Below are positions 57,114 through 64,000 of a stretch of 64,000 nt of DNA, piece by piece. Both the position numbers and the translations under genes were made by a program. Numbering within the stretch: position 1 is the stretch's first letter; every line of letters begins with the position of its first letter. The DNA comes from Candidatus Sulfotelmatobacter sp. (GTDB lineage: Bacteria > Vulcanimicrobiota > Vulcanimicrobiia > Vulcanimicrobiales > Vulcanimicrobiaceae): NCBI GenBank assembly GCA_035504415.1, contig DATJRY010000017.1, positions 124,001 to 188,000 of the forward strand. Reading direction: 5' to 3'. Below the pieces are notes generated by a model. The model did no database searches and had not been told where the DNA came from. It worked only from the letters and a program-made list of their open reading frames with translations.

Positions 57114-57985
57114 GACTGGCGAATGACCTCGCTCTCGCCGAGCAGTCCTTGCGGTCGCAGCAACAAGATCAGCGCCATACAGACGTAGATGACCACGTCG
57201 GCGGCGGGAGCGTAGTAGAGCGTGGTGACCGCCTGCAGCTCGCCGATCAGCAAGCCCCCGATGACGGCTCCCCAGAAGCTGCCCAGCCCGCCGACGACGA
57301 CGACGACGAACGAGGGGACCAGGAAGCCGAAGCCGATCTCCGGGTCGAGGCTGTAGATGGGAGAGGCCGCCGCGCCGACCAAGCCCGCGATCGCGGCGCC
57401 GAGCGCGAAGACGATCGTCGAGGCGAGCCGCACGTTCCCGCCCAGCAACTGCACCATGATGCGGTCGCGCACGCCCGCGCGGACGATCAGCCCGTAGGTC
57501 GTGTATTGGATGAAGAGCCAGACCACCACCAGCATCACGATGACGCCGAGCGCGAACAGGAGCTGGTACGTCGGGTAGGTGATCGGCCCGATCGTGGTCG
57601 ACGCCGACGCCAGCGCCGCCGGCATCGGGTACTGCACCGTCGTCCCGCCGAAGATGAGCCGCAGCGTCTCCTCGACGACGAGCGCGATGCCGAACGTCAC
57701 CAGGATTTGCAGGGTCGGTCCCTTGTCGTAGAAGTGGCGCAGCACCACGCGGTCGAGGAAGACCGCGAAGATCGCCACCGCGATCGGCGCCGCCAAGAAC
57801 GCGGGAATCAAACCGAAGTGCTGCGCGACCACCAGGCCGACGTACGCGCCGATCGCGTAGAAGGCTCCGTGCGCGAAGTTGACCAGCCGCAGCGTTCCGA
57901 AGACGATCGTGAGACCGACGGCGATCGCCACATAGATCAGGCCCCGTACCAATCCGTTGAGCAGTGCTTGGATGAGCGCTTCCAC
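57110..57985 (-). CDS. livH: Branched-chain amino acid-type ABC permease LivH
   Basis: The 291-residue permease has about eight transmembrane segments. Typical LivH sequences are NGLVRGLIYVAIAVGLTIVFGTLRLVNFAHGAFYAIGAY near the N-terminus, and GGLGSFWGAVIGGLLIGELQA near the C-terminus. It follows the receptor gene after an 80-bp gap that contains a stable hairpin. It starts the tightly overlapped livH-livM-livG-livF series. Confidence 0.94.
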   Translation of the reverse strand: MEALIQALLNGLVRGLIYVAIAVGLTIVFGTLRLVNFAHGAFYAIGAYVGLVVAQHFGLIPAFLAAPIAVAIFAVFLDRVVLRHFYDKGPTLQILVTFGIALVVEETLRLIFGGTTVQYPMPAALASASTTIGPITYPTYQLLFALGVIVMLVVVWLFIQYTTYGLIVRAGVRDRIMVQLLGGNVRLASTIVFALGAAIAGLVGAAASPIYSLDPEIGFGFLVPSFVVVVVGGLGSFWGAVIGGLLIGELQAVTTLYYAPAADVVIYVCMALILLLRPQGLLGESEVIRQS

Positions 57986-58010
57986 GTCTTACCTATGTTG
58001 AGATACGGAA

Positions 58011-58042
58011 ACGGGTCGGCGTCCGTGCAGGCGCCGACCCGT
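58011..58042 (-). promoter_or_regulatory. Hairpin between receptor and permease genes
   Basis: An 11-bp perfect inverted repeat (ACGGGTCGGCG and its complement, 10-nt loop) lies 24 bp after the receptor stop on the minus strand. It lacks a full T-tract. Such hairpins often protect the receptor mRNA or partly terminate transcription, giving more receptor than permease. Confidence 0.65.
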
Positions 58043-58065
58043 GGGGAGCTTGGGGACCCGAAGGC

Positions 58066-59313
58066 TTATGCCGACTCCATCTTGCAGACCAGGCTCGAGA
58101 GCGGCGCGACGACGCTTTCACCGGGGTGGACTTCCAGCACCCGGCCGTAGCCGAACCCGTTCTCGGTGCGCTGCGCGACCGGCAGGCCCTCGACGACCAG
58201 GCACGAGTTGACGCCCTGGTGATCCTCCGGGCGGTACCATTCCACTTCCTTGGTGAACTGGAACTTGTTCCCTTCGAGCGCCGAGATGATCTTGGCCGGG
58301 TCGATCGAGCCCGTCTTCTCCGCGGCCCACTTGTAGATCAGGATGTCGGCGTAGGCGCACTCGCCGCCGTTCGAGGGCGGGAAGCCGTACTTCTTGGTGA
58401 ACGCGTCGACGAAACGCTTCGCGCCCGGATATTTGTCGGCGTGGTACTTGTAGTAGAACGGCGCCGTCGAAGCGACGTTGTCGAAGTTCGCGCCGGCGCC
58501 CTTGGCCATGTACTCGTCGACGAGCGGGACGAGGATCTTGGCCGACTTGGTGAGGCCGAACTGCGCCGCCTGATTGACGCACTTGACCATGTCGCCACCG
58601 AACTGAATGATGCACAGCACGTCGGGCTTGGCGGCTTGCGCCTCGGCGAGACCGGACGAGAAGTCGGTCGTTCCCGGGAACGGCGTGAGCACGTTCTTGA
58701 CGACCTTGGCGCCCTTCGGATTGATGACCGAGGTGATGTTGTCGAAGTTCGAGTGCCCCCACGCGTAGTCAGCCGTGATGAAGAACCACTTGCCGGTCCC
58801 GTACTTGCTGACCATCGTGCGCGCCAACGACTGCGCGCTCATGTAGGCGTCGTTGTAGCGCCGGAACGTGTGCTTGTGGCAGTTCTGATTCGTCGTCTCG
58901 TCGCCGTGCGTCAGCGTCGCCATGAAGATCGTCTTCTTCTCTTGGCATAGCGCGGAGACGGCCACGGCGACGCCGGTCGACGAGCCGCCGGTGATCATGA
59001 TCGCGCCGTCGCGATCGATCATGCGTTCGGCGTTGTCGCGCGCTACGGCGGGCTTGGACTGGGTGTCGCCGCTGACGGCGCGGACCGGCATGCCGAGGAT
59101 GCCGCCCTTCGCGTTCACTTCTTCGATGGCGAGGTTGTAGGCGCGGATCTGGTCGGCGCCTTGGTCGGAGTAGGGCCCGGTCAGCGGAACGTTGAGGCCG
59201 ACGACGATTTCCTTGGTCGGTGCGGCGATGACGTACGGGGCGCTGCCCAGCGTAATGGCGGCTGCGCCGGCGGTGCCGGCGACGAAACGACCGCGCGACA
59301 GAGTGTTCTTCAC
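58066..59313 (-). CDS. ABC transporter substrate-binding protein (Liv/urea/amide type)
   Basis: The 415-residue periplasmic receptor belongs to the type I branched-chain amino acid-binding family. The N-terminus (VKNTLSRGRFVAGTAGAAAITLG) resembles a Tat-type or Sec signal, with mature protein from about 31. Family segments include IVVGLNVPLTGPYSDQG, IRAYNLAIEEVNAKGG, ITGGSSTGVAVAVSALCQ and KWFFITADYAWGHS. AAAGGAG lies about 8 bp before GTG 59313. It is the first gene of the liv operon. The precise ligand cannot be told; related receptors bind amino acids, urea, amides or aromatic acids. Confidence 0.92.
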   Translation of the reverse strand: MKNTLSRGRFVAGTAGAAAITLGSAPYVIAAPTKEIVVGLNVPLTGPYSDQGADQIRAYNLAIEEVNAKGGILGMPVRAVSGDTQSKPAVARDNAERMIDRDGAIMITGGSSTGVAVAVSALCQEKKTIFMATLTHGDETTNQNCHKHTFRRYNDAYMSAQSLARTMVSKYGTGKWFFITADYAWGHSNFDNITSVINPKGAKVVKNVLTPFPGTTDFSSGLAEAQAAKPDVLCIIQFGGDMVKCVNQAAQFGLTKSAKILVPLVDEYMAKGAGANFDNVASTAPFYYKYHADKYPGAKRFVDAFTKKYGFPPSNGGECAYADILIYKWAAEKTGSIDPAKIISALEGNKFQFTKEVEWYRPEDHQGVNSCLVVEGLPVAQRTENGFGYGRVLEVHPGESVVAPLSSLVCKMESA

Positions 59314-59369
59314 GGGCTCGACTCCTTTAAGTGGACGGCCGGATAAGGACTTGGCAGCCGCTTTAGCTG

Positions 59370-59387
59370 GGAACGAGGAAACGTTCC
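59370..59387. promoter_or_regulatory. Inverted repeat GGAACG-N6-CGTTCC upstream of the liv operon
   Basis: A perfect 6-bp inverted repeat with a 6-bp spacer lies 57 bp upstream of the receptor start and about 90 bp upstream of the divergent SDR gene. It is a candidate operator in the shared 165-bp region. No clear -35/-10 pair was recognised. Confidence 0.4.
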
Positions 59388-59478
59388 TGCGTCCGACCCA
59401 CCCTCCGTTCGGAAGAAGTCTCGGCGAGGGGCGGCGAGAACGCGAGGGCCAGCCCGTGGACGCGGGCCAGGGGGACGG

Positions 59479-60225
59479 ATGGAGTGGTTCGGCGAGCCGC
59501 CGCGCACGGCGCTGGTGACCGGCGGCGCCGGCGGAATCGGCCGGGCGACGTGCGAGCTGCTGGCCGAGGCCGGTTACCGGGTCGCCGTCGCCGACCGCGA
59601 CGTCGAGGCCGCGCGAGCGCTGGCATACCAGATCGACGGCCACGCGTTCGCCGTCGACGTCGCCGACGAGACCTCCGTGACGCGCTGCTTCGACGAGGTG
59701 CTGGCCGCGTTCGCGGGCAGCCTCGACGCGCTGGCGACCCCGGCCGGCATCGTCGACACGACACCGTTCCTCGAGCTCGACCCGGCCACGTTCCGGCGTC
59801 TCCACGACGTGAACGTGATCGGAACGTTCCTTTGCATCCAAGCGGCGGCGCGGCGGATGCGGCCCGGCGGGCGGATCTGCACCGTGGCCAGCGTCGCCGG
59901 AAAGCGCGGCGGCGGGCTGTCGGGGACGGCGGCCTATGCCGCCAGCAAGGGTGCGGTCCTGGCGCTCACGCGCAACGCGGCCCGCGCGCTGGCGCCGCTG
60001 GGCATCGCCGTCAACTGCGTCGCGCCCGGGCCGGCCGACACGGCGATGCTGCGCGAGGTCTTCGCCGACCCCGCTCACCGCGCGCGCATCGAGGGCTCGA
60101 CGTTGCTCGAACGGGTCGGGGAGCCGCGGGAGATCGCCGAGGCGATCGTGTGGCTCCTCTCGCCGCGCGCCGCGTTCGTGCTGGGTGAGACGCTGACCGT
60201 CGACGGCGGACTGATGCTGGACTGA
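59479..60225 (+). CDS. Short-chain dehydrogenase/reductase (SDR)
   Basis: The 248-residue classical SDR has the cofactor motif ALVTGGAGGIGRATCELL, the Asp/Arg recognition segment VADRDVEAARAL (Asp suggests NAD), the catalytic Ser near VASVAG and the YAASK motif with Tyr and Lys, then VNCVAPGPADTAML. The usual NNAG motif is replaced by TPAG, which is uncommon. It ends with GETLTVDGGLML, typical of FabG-like enzymes. The gene precedes an orphan TRAP receptor by 17 bp and may share its transcript. The substrate is unknown. Confidence 0.88.
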   Translation: MEWFGEPPRTALVTGGAGGIGRATCELLAEAGYRVAVADRDVEAARALAYQIDGHAFAVDVADETSVTRCFDEVLAAFAGSLDALATPAGIVDTTPFLELDPATFRRLHDVNVIGTFLCIQAAARRMRPGGRICTVASVAGKRGGGLSGTAAYAASKGAVLALTRNAARALAPLGIAVNCVAPGPADTAMLREVFADPAHRARIEGSTLLERVGEPREIAEAIVWLLSPRAAFVLGETLTVDGGLMLD

Positions 60226-60242
60226 CGCCGAAAAGGGTGCCG

Positions 60243-61268
60243 ATGCCGATGCCGACCGATAGGATCTCCCGCGGCCGTTTCGCCGCCGCCGGCGCAGCCG
60301 CGCTGGCGAGCGTCGCGTTCGCGCGCACGCCGGCCCGCGCCGCGCAGTGGACGTACAAGTACGCCAGCAATCTGCCGATCGAGCATCCGCTCAACGTGCG
60401 GATGCGCCAATGCTGGGATGCGGTGCGCGCGCAGACCGCCGGCCGGCTCGACGTGCAGCTCTTCCCGAACAACCAGCTGGGCGGCGACACGGCGGTCCTG
60501 CAACAGCTGCGGTCCGGCGCGGTCCAGTTCTTCACGCTGGACGGCGGCATCTTGCAGGGGGTCGTTCCGATCGCGGCGATCCAGGCGATCGGCTTCGCGT
60601 TCCGCGACTCGAACGAAGCGTTTCGCGCGATGGACGGCGCGCTCGGCGACGACGTGCGCGATCAGATTCGGGCCGCCGGCCTGTACGTGCATCCCAAGAT
60701 GTGGGAGAACGGGATGCGCCAGATCACCGCGTCGAACCGCCCGATTCGCAGCGCCGCGGATCTGGCCGGCTTCAAGATCCGTACGCCGGCCGGCGAGCTG
60801 TGGGTCGATCTGTTCCGTTCCCTCGGCGCCGCGCCGGGGCCGTTGAACTTCAGCGAAGTCTACACCGCGCTGCAAACCAAGGTCTTCGACGGTCAGGAGA
60901 ACCCGTTCGCGATCGTCGAGACGGCGCGTCTGTTCGAAGTGCAGAAGTACTTGAGCGTCAGCAACCACATGTGGTCGGCCTATCATCTGCTCGGCAACCA
61001 AGACGCGTGGAACGCGTTGCCGCGCGACGTGCAGACGATCGTCGAGCGTTCCCTGACGCGTTTCGCGCTGCTGCAGCGCGGCGATACCGCGCGCCTCAAC
61101 GACGCGCTGGCCGACAAGCTGGCGCGCCAGGGCATGACGATACTCCGCCCCGATACCGGCAGCTTTCGCGCCAAGCTCGCCGCCTCGGGGTTCTACGGCA
61201 AATGGAAGACCCGCTTCGGCGATCGGGCGTGGGACCTGCTGGAGAAGACCTCGGGGCGGTTGGGCTGA
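60243..61268 (+). CDS. TRAP transporter solute receptor, DctP family
   Basis: The 341-residue protein has a Tat/Sec-like signal (TDRISRGRFAAAGAAALASVAFA) and the DctP family layout: YKYASNLPIEHPLNVRM, LDVQLFPNNQLGGDTAVLQQLRSG, GFKIRTPAGELWVDLFRSLGAAPGPLNFSEVYTAL and VFDGQENPFAIV, with the conserved Arg of RTP that binds a carboxylate. The start is chosen at ATG 60243 because AAAAGGG lies 5 bp upstream; GTG 60237 and ATG 60249 are alternatives. No membrane subunits (DctQ, DctM) follow, so the receptor is an orphan here. Confidence 0.9.
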   Translation: MPMPTDRISRGRFAAAGAAALASVAFARTPARAAQWTYKYASNLPIEHPLNVRMRQCWDAVRAQTAGRLDVQLFPNNQLGGDTAVLQQLRSGAVQFFTLDGGILQGVVPIAAIQAIGFAFRDSNEAFRAMDGALGDDVRDQIRAAGLYVHPKMWENGMRQITASNRPIRSAADLAGFKIRTPAGELWVDLFRSLGAAPGPLNFSEVYTALQTKVFDGQENPFAIVETARLFEVQKYLSVSNHMWSAYHLLGNQDAWNALPRDVQTIVERSLTRFALLQRGDTARLNDALADKLARQGMTILRPDTGSFRAKLAASGFYGKWKTRFGDRAWDLLEKTSGRLG

Positions 61269-61269
61269 G

Positions 61270-62211
61270 TCAGCGCCGTCCCTCGCCGGGGCTGGTGCCG
61301 AAGGCGGCCTTCCACGCACGGCGCAGGTGGCGTGCGTCCTCGAGACCGCAGCGCTGCGCGACCTCTTCGATGGTGAGGCGGCGGTTGGGGAGCAGCGTGC
61401 GCGCGTGCTCGAGCCTGATGCGCATGTGATACTGTCCGACCGTCATGCCGGTCGCGGCGCGGAAGGTGCGGCTGAGGTGGCGGCGGCTGAGCCGTGCGAT
61501 CTCGGCCAGCTCGTCGAGCGTGTGGCGCTCGGCCGGGTGGTTGACGATCCGGTCCTGCACCAAGTGCACGGCCGCGTCGAGGTGGTCGCGCCGGTCCAGG
61601 AACGAGTTCAACTGCGCGTCGGCGCCGGGGCGCCGCACGTGGACGACCATCTCGCGCGCCACCGTCGCGGCGACGCGCGGCCCGGCGTGCGCTTCGACCA
61701 GCGCCAGCGCCATGTCGACGCCGGAGGCGATCCCCGCGCTGCTGACGATCGGGCCGTCCTGCACGTACAGGCGATCCGAGAGGACGCGTGCCTTCGGAAA
61801 GCGGCGTTGCAGCTCGTCGACGTGTTTCCAGTGCGTCGTGCATTCGCGTCCGTCGAGCAGCCCCGCGCGAGCGAGCAAGAATGCGCCGACGCAGACCGAA
61901 GCGATCGTCGCGCCGGCCGCGTGAGCGGCCTTCACCCACGCGACCAGCGCCGGCTGGTCGGGCGTGCCGCGCCGACCCGCTTCGCGCAGCAGCCGAGAAC
62001 CGGGCACGACGATGAGGTCGCCCCGCGCGGCGCGCGGCAGACGCTGCAGCTCGGCGAGCGCGACGCCCTGTTCGCTGGCGACGGAGCGCGCGGTGCCGGC
62101 GAAGACGATCTCGTAGCCCGCGCCCAGCGCGTTCGCTTCGTGGAAGACCTGTACGGGGCCGGCGAGGTCGAACAGCTCGACGCTCTCGCCGATCAGGAAG
62201 ACGACGCGCAT
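61270..62211 (-). CDS. GlxA-family regulator (DJ-1/PfpI domain plus AraC HTH)
   Basis: The 313-residue protein has an N-terminal class I glutamine-amidotransferase-like (DJ-1/PfpI) domain of about 190 residues, with VVFLIGESVELFDLAGPVQVF and the nucleophile-elbow region ASVCVGAFLLARAGLLDG (Cys present). The C-terminal AraC HTH pair reads LDELAEIARLSRRHLSRTF and LTIEEVAQRCGLEDARHLRRAW. Members regulate amine, carnitine or glycine-betaine catabolism. It lies 9 bp after the isochorismatase-family gene, and the two likely form one transcript. It ends 1 bp after the convergent TRAP receptor stop. Confidence 0.92.
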   Translation of the reverse strand: MRVVFLIGESVELFDLAGPVQVFHEANALGAGYEIVFAGTARSVASEQGVALAELQRLPRAARGDLIVVPGSRLLREAGRRGTPDQPALVAWVKAAHAAGATIASVCVGAFLLARAGLLDGRECTTHWKHVDELQRRFPKARVLSDRLYVQDGPIVSSAGIASGVDMALALVEAHAGPRVAATVAREMVVHVRRPGADAQLNSFLDRRDHLDAAVHLVQDRIVNHPAERHTLDELAEIARLSRRHLSRTFRAATGMTVGQYHMRIRLEHARTLLPNRRLTIEEVAQRCGLEDARHLRRAWKAAFGTSPGEGRR

Positions 62212-62220
62212 GTGCGCATG

Positions 62221-62802
62221 TTAGGCGACTTCGGCGAGGATGTCATCCACGCTCGCGATGCGCGCGAAGCGCCGCCGCAGCGCGAACTCGGTGCGCTCGA
62301 CCACCGCCTCGACCGGCAGCTCACCCTCGCGCCGGCCCGGCACCAGCGGGATCGGGAACGTCAGGGTCGCCTCGGAGACGAAGTCGACGTCGTAGCCGAG
62401 GTCGCCGCCCAGCCGCGCCGTCGTCTCGCAGCACTGCTCGGTTTGGATGCCGGTGACGATCAAGCGCCGGATCCCGCGCTGCGTGAGCAGCTGCTGCAGG
62501 CGGGTGCTGGTGAAGCAGTTGCGGGTCGTCTTGTGGAGCAGCGTCTCGCCGGGCAGCGGCTGCACGAAGTCCATCAGCCGGTAGGCCGGGCTGTCGGTCT
62601 GGAAGTGCTCGTCTTCGTCGCTGTGCAGGAAGAAGATCACCGGCAGGTGTGCGGCGCGGTAGGCGGCCAGCAGGCGTCGCAGGTTGTCCTCGAAGCGCGG
62701 GTTGCCGCGCTGTGCCCAGCGCGCGCCGGCTTTGAACGAGTCTTGCACGTCGATGACCAGCAGGGCCGAGGAAGCGATGGGAGCGGGCGGTGTATGCGGC
62801 AT
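62221..62802 (-). CDS. Isochorismatase-family cysteine hydrolase
   Basis: The 193-residue protein has the catalytic triad of the family: Asp in LLVIDVQDSFK, Lys in LLHKTTRNCF and Cys in VTGIQTEQCCETTARLGGDLG. It belongs to the nicotinamidase/isochorismatase-like group, which hydrolyses amides or enol ethers. I chose ATG 62802 (MPHTPPAPIAS), since the upstream frame has no family character. It is followed at 9 bp by a GlxA-type regulator. The substrate is unknown. Confidence 0.9.
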   Translation of the reverse strand: MPHTPPAPIASSALLVIDVQDSFKAGARWAQRGNPRFEDNLRRLLAAYRAAHLPVIFFLHSDEDEHFQTDSPAYRLMDFVQPLPGETLLHKTTRNCFTSTRLQQLLTQRGIRRLIVTGIQTEQCCETTARLGGDLGYDVDFVSEATLTFPIPLVPGRREGELPVEAVVERTEFALRRRFARIASVDDILAEVA

Positions 62803-62894
62803 GCGACTATTGTCGCGGGCCCGCGGCGCATGCGGAAGACCGCCGCGAGACCGGCAGCGGACATTTCGGGCCACGTCCGGAACTCGGTGGGATC

Positions 62895-63347
62895 GTGACC
62901 CTGCGCCCGTTCCTTCCGCTCGCGGTGGCGCTGCTGGCGGCGTGTTCGCCCCACGTACCGCGCCTGCAGATGCCGTTGACCGTTCACGCCGACTGCGAAA
63001 ACCGCGCGGTCAAGCAGACGGCGATCGAGTCGATCGTCGCCTCGACCGACGACCGGATCCGCAACGAGCCCTATCCGGGCGACGCGGCGTTGGACAAGAC
63101 GATTCACGCGGTCGGCGGCGGGTTCGCGTACTGGCCGAGCCAGCCGCTGCGCTTGCCGAACACCGCGCGCGCGCTGGGTCTCGACGGCGACTACGTGACG
63201 ATGACGCGCGTCGTCGTCACGAATCAGGTCGAGAACGGCTCGCGACCGATCTGGCTGACGCTCGAGACGCCGCACGGCCCGAAGGTCGTGCTCGAACGCG
63301 CCTACGACATCCAGAACGTCTGCATCGAAGGCGCCCGCGACCTCTAA
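62895..63347 (+). CDS. Small lipoprotein of unknown function
   Basis: From GTG 62895 the 150-residue product has a short lipoprotein signal (VTLRPFLPLAVALLAAC, Cys17). The mature part reads LQMPLTVHADCENRAVKQTA, PYPGDAALDKTIHAVGGGFAY and VYDIQNV-like strands near the end. No family is recognised. The stop overlaps the convergent membrane protein stop by 4 bp. Confidence 0.65.
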   Translation: MTLRPFLPLAVALLAACSPHVPRLQMPLTVHADCENRAVKQTAIESIVASTDDRIRNEPYPGDAALDKTIHAVGGGFAYWPSQPLRLPNTARALGLDGDYVTMTRVVVTNQVENGSRPIWLTLETPHGPKVVLERAYDIQNVCIEGARDL

Positions 63348-63691
63348 CGACGGGTCCGCCGCAGCGCGGGGCCGACCAGCATCTCGAGCAGCAACGCGGC
63401 GATCAAGATGCCGGTCTCGGCCACCGTGAAGGTGCGGCGGTCGGGCATCACCGGGCCGACGGCGAGCGCGGCGAGCCAGATCAGTGCCAGCCCGCACACG
63501 AATCGAATCGCACCGGCGGCGATCCCGCGCCGCGTACCGAGTGCCCTGCGCACGTCGGCGAACAGCGTGAGCGGAGGACGCGTCCCGACGTCCCACACGA
63601 TGAACGCCCCCGCGTTGAGGACGACCGCGAACGCGACGCGGATGGCGAGCACCGAAAACAGGAGCACGCCCGTTTGCTCCGCGCGCGGCAC
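63344..63691 (-). CDS. Small membrane protein of unknown function
   Basis: From GTG 63691 the 115-residue product has three hydrophobic segments (GVLLFSVLAIRVAFAVVLNAG, RFVCGLALIWLAALAVGP, and ETGILIAALLLEMLVGPAL). A longer upstream frame reads antisense to the monooxygenase and is not credible. No family is recognised. It is divergent from the flavin monooxygenase gene by 57 bp. Confidence 0.6.
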   Translation of the reverse strand: MPRAEQTGVLLFSVLAIRVAFAVVLNAGAFIVWDVGTRPPLTLFADVRRALGTRRGIAAGAIRFVCGLALIWLAALAVGPVMPDRRTFTVAETGILIAALLLEMLVGPALRRTRR

Positions 63692-63748
63692 GCGCGCATC
63701 CTGCCGGCCTCGCAGGGAGGCCCAAGCCCACCGTCCTACCCCTGCGCC

Positions 63749-64000
63749 ATGAGCGAGAGCACCGGACTCCCCGAACGCGTACGGTGTTGCATCGCCGGCG
63801 GCGGGCCGGCCGGGATGATGTTGGGCTTCTTGCTCGCGCGCGCCGGCATCGAGGTGCTCGTGCTCGAGAAGCACGCCGACTTCTTCCGCGACTTCCGCGG
63901 CGACACGATCCACCCGTCGACGCTGACACTGATGCAGGAGCTCGGCCTGCTCGACCAGTTCCTGGCGACGCCGCACGACGAGATTCGCGAGTTGACCGCG
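63749..64000 (+). CDS. FAD-dependent monooxygenase (PHBH/UbiH type), 5' part
   Basis: The first 84 codons are visible before the window edge. The protein begins MSESTGLPERVRCCIAGGGPAGMMLGF with a GxGxxG-type FAD motif (GGGPAG), then GIEVLVLEKHADFFRDFRGD and TIHPSTLTLMQELGLLDQF, which are typical of p-hydroxybenzoate-hydroxylase-like flavin monooxygenases. The rest lies outside the window, so the substrate cannot be guessed. Confidence 0.88.
   Translation, partial: MSESTGLPERVRCCIAGGGPAGMMLGFLLARAGIEVLVLEKHADFFRDFRGDTIHPSTLTLMQELGLLDQFLATPHDEIRELTA

Overview
This window is a gene-dense (>95% coding), very GC-rich piece of a bacterial chromosome with no rRNA, tRNA, CRISPR, insertion sequence or phage gene that I can see. 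Lipoboxes, Sec-type signal peptides, a secreted RNase T2, TRAP and ABC solute receptors and a class A beta-lactamase point to a cell with a periplasm or exported envelope space. ETF-ubiquinone oxidoreductase, a branched-chain 2-oxoacid dehydrogenase and glycolate oxidase point to a respiring heterotroph. The many exported proteins with Thr-Pro linkers, a virginiamycin-B-lyase-like propeller lipoprotein and a FecR protein recall Candidatus Eremiobacterota (WPS-2) and relatives. That assignment is inference from style, not from a marker gene.

Layout. 1-8.2 kb: GrpB-family protein, tandem aspartyl protease, E2-E1beta-E1alpha of a branched-chain 2-oxoacid dehydrogenase (minus strand), a TPR/glycosyltransferase protein and a Thr-Pro lipoprotein. 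8.2-15.3 kb: acyl-CoA synthetase, two exported lipoproteins, an M20 amidohydrolase whose start codon lies in a perfect hairpin, a JmjC/cupin oxygenase and a STAS-like protein. 15.3-21.5 kb: glutamate synthase large subunit with a terminator buried in a convergent phasin-like gene, and an FAD oxidoreductase. 21.5-28.8 kb: a secreted RNase T2/acid phosphatase pair, then a glycolate regulon: garR-type reductase divergent from a GntR regulator and glcDEF, with a symmetric operator spanning both promoters. 28.8-39.4 kb: FecR protein, M14-like peptidase, ETF-QO, thiO-thiS-thiG-rhodanese, a phosphoesterase/methyltransferase pair, a double-RCK potassium channel and a peroxiredoxin. 39.4-45.7 kb: an MBL hydrolase, a small gene flanked by two long hairpin repeats of one family, then pyrE, an orphan peptide-binding lipoprotein, a PHP protein with a histone-H1-like tail, and pyroglutamyl peptidase. 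45.7-54.4 kb: an ECF sigma factor coupled to a zinc-finger anti-sigma fused to O6-alkylguanine-DNA alkyltransferase, a GH125 mannosidase, membrane proteins, an acetyl-CoA-synthetase-like gene broken by one in-frame TAG, and a beta-lactamase. 54.4-64 kb: a complete liv-type ABC transporter (receptor, HMGF) that runs on into a small acidic protein and the beta-lactamase, an SDR, an orphan TRAP receptor, a GlxA-type regulator with an isochorismatase-family hydrolase, and the start of a flavin monooxygenase.

The strongest candidate for an undescribed system is the sigma/anti-sigma-alkyltransferase pair at 45928-47318. Its fusion places a suicidal DNA-repair (alkyl-sensing) domain on an anti-sigma factor and suggests a direct switch from alkylation damage to a sigma factor. 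Other unusual items are the paired hairpin repeats around a small gene (40214-40831), the PHP-histone-tail fusion, the glycolate operator with a probable leaderless regulator, and several head-to-head gene pairs whose start codons touch.
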